A stretch of 64,000 bases of DNA from Tachypleus tridentatus (lineage: Eukaryota; Arthropoda; Merostomata; Xiphosura; Limulidae), in contig NW_027467782.1 in the NCBI RefSeq assembly GCF_004210375.1, positions 32,601,771 to 32,665,770 of the forward strand, written 5' to 3'. Position 1 is the first letter of the stretch. Each line of letters opens with the position of its first letter. Under the pieces are notes generated by a model that searched no databases, was not told the origin of the DNA, and saw only the letters and a list, made by a program, of their open reading frames with translations. Of the stretch, positions 41,705 to 49,431 are shown in pieces. Position numbers and translations under genes: made by a program.

Positions 41705-42204
41705 NNNNNNNNNNNNNNNNNNNNNNNNNNNNNNNNNNNNNNNNNNNNNNNNNNNNNNNNNNNNNNNNNNNNNNNNNNNNNNNNNNNNNNNNNNNNNNNN
41801 NNNNNNNNNNNNNNNNNNNNNNNNNNNNNNNNNNNNNNNNNNNNNNNNNNNNNNNNNNNNNNNNNNNNNNNNNNNNNNNNNNNNNNNNNNNNNNNNNNNN
41901 NNNNNNNNNNNNNNNNNNNNNNNNNNNNNNNNNNNNNNNNNNNNNNNNNNNNNNNNNNNNNNNNNNNNNNNNNNNNNNNNNNNNNNNNNNNNNNNNNNNN
42001 NNNNNNNNNNNNNNNNNNNNNNNNNNNNNNNNNNNNNNNNNNNNNNNNNNNNNNNNNNNNNNNNNNNNNNNNNNNNNNNNNNNNNNNNNNNNNNNNNNNN
42101 NNNNNNNNNNNNNNNNNNNNNNNNNNNNNNNNNNNNNNNNNNNNNNNNNNNNNNNNNNNNNNNNNNNNNNNNNNNNNNNNNNNNNNNNNNNNNNNNNNNN
42201 NNNN
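41705..42204. other. Assembly gap, 500 N
   Basis: Exactly 500 N. The round number suggests a placeholder, so the true distance between the satellite and the right-hand sequence is unknown, and the join itself rests on scaffolding rather than on read sequence. Reading frames that cross this block are artefacts. Confidence 0.99.
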
Positions 42205-42391
42205 GGCAGCTAGCCATCACCATCCACCGCCAACTCTTGGGCTACTCTTTTACCAACGAAAAGTGGGATTGACCTTCACATTATAATGCCCCCACGGCTG
42301 GGAGGGCGAGCATGTTTAGCGCGACTCGGGCGCGAACCCGCGACCCTCGGATTACGAAGCGCACGCCTTAACGCGTTAGGCCATGCCAGGC
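42205..42391 (-). mobile_element. tRNA-Thr-like SINE (family A), 3' end lost in the gap
   Basis: On the minus strand the element starts at 42391 with a tRNA-like head: GCCTGGCATGGCC, then an A-box-like TTAAGGCGTGCG, an anticodon-loop region containing TTCGTAATC, and a B box GGGTTCGCGCC. The family body follows (AACATGCTCGCCC, ATTATAATGTGAAGG, GAGTAGCCCAAGAGTTGGCG) and runs into the N gap, so tail and target-site duplication are missing. It is the same family as the copies at 43566, 44359, 47397 and 61720. SINEs of this kind are transcribed by RNA polymerase III from the internal A and B boxes and copied by a partner LINE. Confidence 0.9.
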
Positions 42392-43565
42392 GTTAATGAA
42401 GGTATACCAGTAATGTAGTGTTAGTGAAAGTTGTTGAAATGGTAAAGTAACATGTAGCAACGATATAACTGAAAGTAATATCTATCATGTAAAACATTAA
42501 GTGATAATTATTCACTTGAAGTCAGAATAATATCTGATATAGAAATAAGTTTAATAATGGTTTTGATGTTGATGTATGTTGCTTTGTTTCTTAATCCAAC
42601 TAAGTTTAACGACTGTCTCCTTCTTGAAAAGTACTTCATCTGAACACATCTTCATAATCCACGCACATGATTATTTTTCATGACCATCTTTCCCAAATGT
42701 GACAAAGTCTTGGCGACATCAAACTACATACTAAATATCAAATAATGTTGAAATGTAGCTTTGATGCAAGTATTATGAAGATTTAAAAGCTTGTTTGTTA
42801 AATTTTTTTAAAAAAGCCTGCCTCATAAAAGTAGAACTACATGGAATCATACATTTCCGTGACATTGTTTAAATGTGTCATTATATCTGTGATGTGGCAT
42901 TACAAATAAAACATACAGATAAGTTATGATGATAAGTATTTTGTATTAGGAAGGCCAAATAATTTTACATTGGAACTTACAAACAGAAAGACCAATATAT
43001 AAGTTTATCTTTAGTTATTTGTATATACACAATATTACTCACACAAAATTTGAATACAGTGTCTATGGGTGTGAAACAAAAGGCTGTTGATGGTTCGTTG
43101 GGAATTTATGAAAACTTAACACTTTCATACACGTTAAATGTTTTTTTTCCGATAGTTACCTCTTCTTATATGATAGCTCAGTGATGCTCTCCATATACAA
43201 AAATGTTTTTGCTCGCCATAATCTCGAACTCCCACTTACCCCATGTTTCATCTGAGCCAATACTCCAGTTCTCCACCAACAGAAGCGTGACTAATTTTTT
43301 TGTCGCAGCTGAATCCAAGAAAAGAAATACCAGAAATGGAGAGGAAGGGTGGGAAGTGTGAGTCGAGGTATTAGTGTAAGAAAATATTACGATATCTTAC
43401 CTAAACTCACGTTGATTTGGTTGAGGAAACAGTGAGTAATTTATTTAGATGAGCAACCTTCGGAAAGTTTCCAAATTCATCTGTAGGGAGTGTGATATCT
43501 CTAGCTAGAGGAACACACGTGGGGGGAACGCTCGTGAACCAGGTACAGTCTTCGCGATGTTGAAA
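42392..43565. other. AT-rich sequence, no recognised gene
   Basis: No repeat family or gene was recognised. The only item of note is a minus-strand frame open from 43396 to 43178 (72 codons plus stop). It contains an acceptor-like TTCTTTTCTTGGATTCAG and a donor-like GGGTAAGTGG, and has no ATG near its start. Support is too weak for a gene call. Confidence 0.5.
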
Positions 43566-43784
43566 GTATGAATCCCGTTACATCAAACATGTTCGTCCTT
43601 TCTGTTATGGGGGCGTTATAAAGTTATGGTCAATCCCACAATTCGTTGGTAAAAGAGTAGCCCAAGAGTTGGCGGTGGGTGGTGATGACTAGCTGCCTTC
43701 CCTCTAGTCTTACACTGCTAAATTAGGGACGGCTAGCACAGATAGCCCTCGAGTAGCTTTGTGCGAAATTCTAAAACAAACAAA
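43566..43784 (+). mobile_element. Family A SINE, head eroded
   Basis: The copy contains the end of the tRNA-like head (AATCCCGTTACATCAAACATG), then the whole family body: GGGGGCGTTATAA, GGTAAAAGAGTAGCCCAAG, GTGATGACTAGCTGCC, CTAAATTAGGGACGGCTAGC. It ends in the tail CAGATAGCCCTCGAGTAGC and ACAAACAAAC. The A-box part of the head is not recognisable, so it could not now drive its own transcription. No target-site duplication was found. Confidence 0.88.
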
Positions 43785-44358
43785 CCTTATATCTATTCTT
43801 AATCCATTAACATTTAATGAATTTATTGTTATTGGTTCATTTTCATTTGTTAAAGAGTTAAAAGATCTACGCCCTCGTAATGAATGTTTATTGGGTCCTT
43901 TTGATGCAAGTTATTTATTCATAAACATTCCTTCGGATTAAACCGTTGACATTTGCTGTCCTCTTTCAATAGGAGTCTCTTGTTCATGGCTTAATTAAAT
44001 AACAACTTAGATCTTTAATTATTCGTTCTTTAAATAACAACCGTTTTGTATTTAATGGACAAATTTAAAGTTTGTCGAGATTATGGGAAGATTACGATGA
44101 AAAGTTATATTACCGTAATTTATTGACATAATTGTTTTAGGCCTTTTTACTTGAACTCAAGTCAGCAACTGCTTACAAAATCTAAGGATATTTTTACCGG
44201 CTAATTCCTCCTAAAGAATTATGTCAAATATAAATCAATTTGCTTTACCTTCTTTATTAAGAGCTCTGGATCAGATTTGTTTGTTTTTGTTTACTTCCAC
44301 TTAATTTAATATCGACAGTTTCTTGTGCTAACACTTTTGAGTTCAATCTATGTTTTTG
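43785..44358. other. No recognised feature
   Basis: AT-rich sequence. A 60-codon + frame at 43759-43941 starts inside the preceding SINE and resembles nothing known to me. No splice or repeat structure stands out. Confidence 0.5.
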
Positions 44359-44625
44359 GGCTCGGCTTGGCCAAGCGTGTTAAGGTGTGCGACTCGTAAT
44401 CTGAGGGTCGCGGGTTCGCATCCCCGTCGCGCCAAACATGCTCGCCCTTTATCCGTGGGGCGTTATAATGTGACGGTCAATTTGTTGGTAAAATAGTAGC
44501 CCAAAAGTTGGCGGTGTGTGGTGATGACTAGCTGCCTTCCCTCTAGTCTTACACTGCTAAATTAGGGACGGTTAGCACAGATAGCCCTCAGTAGCTATGT
44601 GCGAAATTCAAAAGCAAAAACAAAC
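44359..44625 (+). mobile_element. Near-full-length family A SINE (tRNA-Thr(CGT)-like head)
   Basis: This is the most complete family A copy in the window, about 267 bp. The head has GGCTTGGCCAAGCGTG (A box), the seven-base loop CTCGTAA that places CGT at the anticodon position, and GGGTTCGCATCC (B box). It is followed by CGCGCCAAACATGCTCGCCC. The body has GCGTTATAATGTGACGG and GTGATGACTAGCTGCC; the tail has GCACAGATAGCCC and ends in AAAACAAAC. The anticodon stem is partly mismatched, as expected for a SINE rather than a working tRNA gene. Compared with other copies the body has lost a few bases near GGTCAATTTGTTGG. No clear target-site duplication. Confidence 0.93.
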
Positions 44626-45599
44626 TTTCCGAATTTCCGTTACGTTGCTATGATACAGTGACGCTTAACAATAGTTCTTGGACGTTGGACGTGCAGTGGT
44701 TGTTAAACTAGAGGTTCAGGTTTTTGTAAGAAGTTTAAAATAACCTTAATTTATGACATTAAAATGTTTTTATTATTAATTTCATTGATATATAAATCTT
44801 ATTTTATTCTTTTAAAAAGTTGTATTTCTTTTTTATTACTTATTGACAAAAACAAGCCTATCATTAGACAAACCCTTAAGAACGTTTTGAATTGCAACAA
44901 TACGCGAAGATGGTATGTAACGGAGATAATGCAAATAGAATTAAACAATTCCATAGTTTTCGGTTAATTTTAATTTTATTTCGGATATATTTCTGATGTA
45001 TTTGCATGTTTCGTACAACTGTCTCAACTGACCAGAAGTTTGGATTTGAGCCTGGAAATTAATTACATGTTGGTATGTATTACATTTATGCTATTTGGCA
45101 ATATGATTGATGCACACAATTTCCTTTTTTGTTTACATAAATACATTTTAATACAAAAACATAACATCAATTTTATTTATAATAACAGTTATTACTAATA
45201 GTTATTACAAATGATGGTTTATATACAACAGTTTTACAAACTTACAAACAATACTGAATCTTGTACCTGGCTTAGAACTGAATCTTTTATAGGCTAAGTC
45301 CATGCCGAACAAATTAATTCTAAGTTGTGTTGCTGCACCTCGCTTGCTCTAACGCCGTCTTTCTTGGCTGGCCCCACACCCCTTACTTTATGGGTGAAGA
45401 TGTCACAGTAAGAATAATAACGTCCGAAATTATTCTCTGAAGTTGAATTATTTGTAATGTTCAAAATCAATAAACGCTTCTGGTTCATTTCTGTTGTTTC
45501 CGATTAATAAACGTTACTCACAGTTATAGCTTCCTAGGCCTATAGCACACTGACTGGTTACTGTCTCTCAGCTCTGTATAAGAATTAGGGAAGAGTGTA
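44626..45599. other. No recognised gene
   Basis: AT-rich, with a patch of higher GC around 45310-45400. A minus-strand frame (64 codons, 45294-45488) covers that patch, and CTATAAAAG occurs on the minus strand near 45284-45293. That could be part of an old retroelement promoter, but no terminal repeat or known protein motif was seen. A 67-codon + frame at 44764-44967 is low complexity. Confidence 0.5.
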
Positions 45600-45751
45600 C
45601 AGGATGTTCGGAAAGTCACTGTGCAGTTTTGTAATCATATTTTATTCAGTCTATTTCAAGCCAGCAACTGATAGCGGTGTTTAGGAACGAAGTAAGAAGG
45701 ATCCAGGCCTGTATTGATGCCAACGGGGGTCACTTTCAACATTGTTTATAA
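45600..45751 (+). mobile_element. mariner/Tc1-type transposon relic, 5' end fused to transposase C-terminus
   Basis: A possible terminal sequence CAGGATGTTCGGAAAGTC begins directly after TA (45598-45599), as in elements that insert at TA. About 85 bp further on, a + frame ends with RIQACIDANGGHFQHCL and TAA at 45749-45751. The pattern C-I-x(3)-G-x-H-F-x-H-x-L before the stop is typical of C-termini of the Tc1/mariner (IS630) transposase superfamily. The catalytic core is absent and no matching right-hand inverted terminus was seen downstream, so this is an internally deleted, immobile remnant. The family assignment rests on this short C-terminal match. Confidence 0.5.
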
Positions 45752-46164
45752 TTGTCATTGATATTTACCTCCTGTATTCTATATTGAAACATGTCTGTTA
45801 ATAAATGTATAAGTGAACAGTAATAGCGTATTTTATATTTATCTGTGCTTAACAACTTATTATCCGTGGTTAATATGTTATCAATTATTGTAAACAATAA
45901 GACAGTGAATTAATATTTTACGTCGTGTTCGCCTCCCAGAAACTGTCAAAGAATGATTACACATACTCTTGTAACACATATTAGTATTAAACCTGTTACA
46001 TTTTTAAAAACACTTTTTCTTCCTGATATTTGACTTTCCTTGATCATTAATATAATTTACTATTTCTATTTTACTTTTTTCTATAATATTTTCATTTTCT
46101 GCCTCGTTCAACTATTTTATTTTATTTCGTTTTGATTTCCTGTCACTGTTTCTTAACTCCAATA
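45752..46164. other. No recognised feature
   Basis: AT-rich sequence following the mariner-type relic, perhaps partly its 3' untranslated part. Nothing else is recognisable. Confidence 0.5.
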
Positions 46165-46282
46165 AGCCACCAAGTAACTCAGCAGCATGTTTTCGGACTT
46201 ACAACACTTAATATCAGGTTGATGGACACAGCACAGATAGCCCACTCTGTGGCTTTATATGAAACTACAAACCAACAAACAA
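46165..46282 (+). mobile_element. Degraded short SINE (family B)
   Basis: Alignment by eye to the better family B copies shows the sequence TTTCGGACTTACAACAC in place of TACGGATTTACAACGC. It then has AGCACAGATAGCCC, TGTGGCTTTATATGAAA and CCAACAAAC at the tail. The B-box segment is badly eroded. A 65-codon reading frame at 46132-46329 merely runs through this repeat. Confidence 0.6.
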
Positions 46283-46907
46283 CTCCAGTAATACTCATAA
46301 GGTCATCTCAAAGGTTAAAGATTAATTAATATTATATTTTAATTTCACCAAAATAATCCCAATTCTGAACTTCATTAACATATTATATCTTTAGTTGCCT
46401 TCTTTTATTACCTGTTAAAATTATGTCACGTTCGGTTTATTTACGGATGAAAAATCTCAATTTATTTCTGCCTTTGTCTGCTACAGATTTGTTAATCTTG
46501 AAATTTAGTTTCACATTTACTGTCCATTAATTTTGAAAGTTAAGAAGTTGATATAAGCTTCCTGTATCATACTTTATGTAATGTTCAAATATAATTAGAC
46601 TGATATGAAATTCTGTGTAATAGTATTTTGCGCTTATAAAGTACCTTTTATCTTTATCCTTTGATACCATTCTGCCTGACGTCCATACCAAGTCAAACAT
46701 ATTCTTGTTTATTACGTAAAGAAGTAAAAAAACTTCTCAAACTATCAAAAGTTGTTAACTTTTCGAAACTGTTAATGCGGTCGTGTGGCTTTATACATCA
46801 GGGAATCTAGGAGGTTACGTGAGTCATGGTTTCAAAAACTGTTACCAGATGGCAATATCAGTAGGAGCAATTCGTGATGACGAGTAACCTACTTGAAGTA
46901 AAAATGT
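46283..46907. other. No recognised gene; right end probably Penelope-derived
   Basis: AT-rich sequence with no gene. The last ~45 bases (from about 46860) appear to continue the Penelope-type terminal sequence found after the next SINE, because removing that SINE and one copy of its duplication joins ATCTCAGGAC to AGTTGGTGTGGG. Confidence 0.45.
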
Positions 46908-47053
46908 ATCTCAGGACGCTGCTCCTCGCCAGTACAGTGGTATGTCTACGGATTTACAATGCTAAAATCAGAGATTTGACTCCCCTTGGTGGGCTCAGCA
47001 GATAGCCCGATGTGGCTTTGCTATAAGAAAAACAAACAAACAAATCTCAGGAC
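46908..47053 (+). mobile_element. Family B SINE with perfect 10-bp target-site duplication
   Basis: The element proper is 46918-47043 (126 bp) between two copies of ATCTCAGGAC (46908-46917 and 47044-47053). The head is tRNA-like: CAGTACAGTGGTATGTCTACG, a TTTACAA loop region, and an eroded B box GATTTGACTCCCC. GGTGGGC closes an acceptor-like stem in better copies. The tail reads CTCAGCAGATAGCCCGATG, GGCTTTGCTATAAG, AACAAACAAAC. The perfect duplication shows target-primed insertion and suggests it is fairly young. It lies inside a Penelope-type relic. Confidence 0.92.
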
Positions 47054-47140
47054 AGTTGGTGTGGGTATTAACACTTTGCCAATAAAGCAGAGAACAACGT
47101 TTCGACCTTAGGTCATTTTCAGATTAAGAAAGATACAATA
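47054..47140 (-). mobile_element. Penelope-type terminal-repeat relic
   Basis: The segment includes GTGTGGGTATTAACAC, AATAAAGCAGAGAACAACG and, on the minus strand, a hammerhead-like motif (next entry). It shares the block GAACAACGTTTCGACCTT with the Penelope-like element near 60551. No coding part remains here. The left part was probably displaced to before 46908 by the SINE insertion. Confidence 0.5.
47090..47122 (-). ncRNA. Decayed hammerhead-ribozyme-like motif
   Basis: On the minus strand the order is CTGAAAA, then TGACC TAA GGTC (a four-pair stem), then GAAAC and GTTGTT. In hammerhead ribozymes CUGANGA and GAAA flank stem II; here the core reads CTGAAAA, so the conserved G is lost and self-cleavage is not expected. 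Such motifs are known from the terminal repeats of Penelope-like elements. It is a second, damaged copy of the motif at 60551-60586. Confidence 0.4.
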
Positions 47141-47396
47141 TTTGTAGGAGTTGTATTACTAGGAGCGTTTTGATAGGGAGCGTGTCAGCGACAATCCTCT
47201 CACAGACCCAAACCACACTATTCTCTCACAGTTCTCAGGTGATGTTGCAATCTGGAATAGTGTCGAAAAACCAATAACAGCAACAAACAACCACTGCTAA
47301 ACAATATAAAATTTTCACTGTACTGAGTGGATAATTAAAATAAGTGCGCACAAAATACAAGCCATATTATTTGCGAAATCGTAGAAAAGGTTTGGC
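47141..47396. other. No recognised feature
   Basis: Unassigned sequence, possibly still part of the Penelope-type remnant on its left. Two copies of CTCTCACAG (near 47196 and 47224) are the only internal repetition seen. Confidence 0.4.
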
Positions 47397-47593
47397 TTGT
47401 TTTAAATTTCGCGCAAAGCTACACGAGGGCTATTTGCGCTAGCCGTCCTTAATTGTGTAGTGTAATACCAGAGAAATGGCAGTTAGTCGTCACCACCCAT
47501 CGCCAACTCTTGGGCTACTCTTTTACCAACGAATAGTGCGATTAACCATCACATTATAACGCCCTCATGGGTAAAAGGACGAGCATGTTTGGT
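47397..47593 (-). mobile_element. 5'-truncated family A SINE
   Basis: In plus orientation it reads from the tail (GGCTTGTTTTAAATTTCGCG, AGCTACACGAGGGCTATTTG) through CACCACCCATCGCCAACTC and ACTCTTTTACCAACGAATAG to GAGCATGTTTGGT. The tRNA-like head is absent, so the copy lacks its promoter. Loss of the 5' end is common when reverse transcription stops early. It lies just before the LINE fragment at 47635. Confidence 0.88.
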
Positions 47594-47634
47594 AGAACAT
47601 AAAGCAAATTAATATTACAGTTATATCTAGACAT

Positions 47635-48151
47635 GACTCTTGCAGGTAACAATATCAGCAAAATTCTTAAGGATTACTTTGACTCAAACTGCATACAACA
47701 CATTAATAGCATAAAACCCAGAATTTTGAAAATAGCGAGTTACTTTAAGAATGTGAATGATAAAAAGAAGATTCAACAGAAAACATATTAAAACTTTACA
47801 GAACACACATCAGACCAGTCGTAGAATATGTTTGTATAACATGGATAAATGTATCAAAACACTCATCAACAAACAACATATACAACATTGTATTTTAACG
47901 CAAGCATATACAGTCCCACGATCAACAAACTCATATTTCTACACAACTGTTCAAACATGCCAATTCTATAAAACAGACTCCTGGATAACTCGCTTCAATA
48001 TTATAACAGAAATATTAATTCAAATGAACTGATGAGCAAACTAGAGAGTTACATAATACATGAAGAATCTAGCTCTAAGTACCTCTCCCCTCTGAACGTC
48101 ATAAATAAAAAACTTAAAAGTTCAAAAAGTGCTAGGCTAATTGAGTCGTAG
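47635..48151 (+). pseudogene. LINE reverse-transcriptase C-terminal relic (Jockey/CR1-like)
   Basis: Three segments of one reading frame are spread over two phases. The first (47639-47791) begins LAGNNISKIL. The second (47782-47898) contains LYRTHIRPVVEY and then an aromatic CITW. The third, ending at TAG 48149-48151, contains NRNINSNELMSKLESY and SKYLSPLNVI. The motif LY-x-T-x-I-RP-V-x-EY followed by W is the conserved thumb region just after the RT catalytic domain in Jockey and CR1 type LINEs. Frame changes near 47785 and 47900 and in-frame stops show it is dead. The endonuclease and the RT catalytic site are missing. Its 3' untranslated part may run on to about 48460. Assignment to a clade is tentative. 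Confidence 0.75.
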
Positions 48152-49250
48152 ATAGAAACGTAGCTCAATTTTAAAATTTTGTATATAAAAATAGGATTAT
48201 GCGTTTGGGTGCATATGACTGTTTTCTGAACACAGACTAATAGTTCGATTATCCCATGAAAAGACTAAGTTAATTACAACTACGGACAATGGACAAAATT
48301 TAATATACTGTAATACAACAACAAAGTAAATGCTATTTAATTACCCAGGATTTAGTAGCAGTGCAGATAAAATAACAGTTCCAGAGAGGGAGGAAGAGGT
48401 ATAGAGTAAACCTGTCCCTTTCTGGTCCGAAACATGGACTAAATCCAGATGAAGAAGAATAATTTGCTAGTGGATGTATAGTTCTAATAAGTGGCACCAG
48501 AGGATAGTGTGTTATCTACGTCTTCCTGAAAGGACTGTTTCGTGTCGCACTACTCATAAAATGTCCAAACTCAAAAAATGTATCACTAACTGTAACGTAT
48601 TAATGTGTTGTGTTATTGTTATTAAGCAGAAAACTACCCAAACAGCTACCTATACCCTTCTCACCGAAAGTAACGAAACCCTATTTGTAGCGTTATTAGC
48701 CCTTTGTCTTATCGCTGAGCCAAGTAATGTAGTACAGTTGTATTCACCTGTTTCTAGACGATCGTATATGAAAGTATATATTCATACATTTAATGTTCTC
48801 AGATTTATATGATATAAATATATAACTAGAGCTTGACGGTTAAGTCTTTGTATATAATGTCAGCATGTTACACATATTGGTCAATTGCTTTTGCAATGTT
48901 TAGGAAGATTATGTAACAAACATTATCTACTTCTGCAATGTGATACAAAAAGTGATTTTGACTTTGTAAGTACATTTACCCTTTATTAATATTTTTATGA
49001 AGCTTGAATTAATATGTACATTTGTTATTTTTGTGTTGGAATTAAACTCACTATCCACTAGTTCTGATGAAATGGAGAAGCTAGAGAGATAGACTGTTTA
49101 CAGTTTAGATTTCACTACATTCACTCTCAGCTATTAACATATAAGTAAACTTACAAGCTAAAGAAAGACACAATAACAAGTTATTTTATTATGTATGGTG
49201 AAGAAGGGGGAAATGTTTTCATATAATTAAATTCTTTTACATGTTTACAG
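48152..49250. other. No recognised gene; possible LINE 3' tail at the left
   Basis: A hairpin at about 48420-48455 (TCTGGTCC ... GGAC ... CCAGA) may belong to the LINE 3' end. An ATG frame of 112 codons at 48474-48812 is the longest ordinary ATG frame nearby. It has a hydrophobic stretch (LFVALLALCLIAE) in its second half but no recognisable family, splice context or upstream signal, so I do not call it a gene. The rest is AT-rich and featureless to me. Confidence 0.45.
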
Positions 49251-49308
49251 ATTATTTTATAATAGACATTTTGGGGGTATATATCAAGGGTCAAGTGTTC
49301 TCGTTCTA
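49251..49308 (+). promoter_or_regulatory. Putative 5' leader of the signal-peptide exon
   Basis: A strong 3' splice-site-like sequence TTCTTTTACATGTTTACAG ends at 49250, so the coding exon may begin at 49251 with a 58-base leader. Alternatively TATAAT at 49258-49263 could act as a TATA-type element with a start of transcription near 49290. The TATATAT at 49278-49284 is too close to the ATG to place a start upstream of it. None of these is proven. Confidence 0.3.
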
Positions 49309-49366
49309 ATGAAGATCAGTCTGGCCGTTTTTCTGTTATTTGTTCTTTTCACAGACACGATCAAAA
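49309..49366 (+). CDS. Candidate signal-peptide exon of an unidentified secreted protein
   Basis: The frame opens with ATG at 49309 and reads MKISLAVFLLFVLFTDTIK. This is a basic start, a leucine/phenylalanine-rich hydrophobic core of about 12 residues, and a polar end, the form of a cleavable secretion signal. At 49367 follows GTACGT, a good 5' splice site, leaving the exon in phase 1, the phase most often found after signal-peptide exons. Read through without splicing, the frame stops at 49431 after 40 residues. Possible continuations lie behind TTTTCTGTTTTACAG ending at 50952, where phase 1 joins to SPTGFVQ, and behind ATCATCTCAG ending at 49583. I cannot tell the family: secreted defence peptides, hormones and enzymes all begin this way. 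It was found by eye, and chance remains possible. Confidence 0.42.
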
Positions 49367-49431
49367 GTACGTGGAAAGGTTCATTTGGTTTAAGTTTGTA
49401 TTGCTCGAATTGGGATAAAGGATTTGCATAA

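Noticed and set aside
41510..42286. Long reading frames across 41.5-42.3 kb on both strands
   Set aside because: They exist only because N codons are not stops; they cross the assembly gap.
44359..44432. Functional tRNA-Thr gene
   Set aside because: The anticodon and acceptor stems are mismatched, the sequence continues into a repeated SINE body and tail, and the same head recurs at several places.
45284..45488. Possible solo LTR with a minus-strand CTATAAAAG and a 64-codon frame
   Set aside because: No TG...CA ends, target-site duplication or primer-binding site could be identified.
46132..46329. 65-codon reading frame
   Set aside because: It runs through a degraded SINE and carries no protein motif.
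47757..48032. 91-codon reading frame over the LINE relic
   Set aside because: It is an out-of-phase shadow. The LINE motifs LYRTHIRPVVEY and SKYLSPLNVI are in the other frames.
48474..48812. 112-codon ATG reading frame with a hydrophobic segment
   Set aside because: No recognisable family, no splice or promoter context, and a length that can occur by chance. Left as unsupported.
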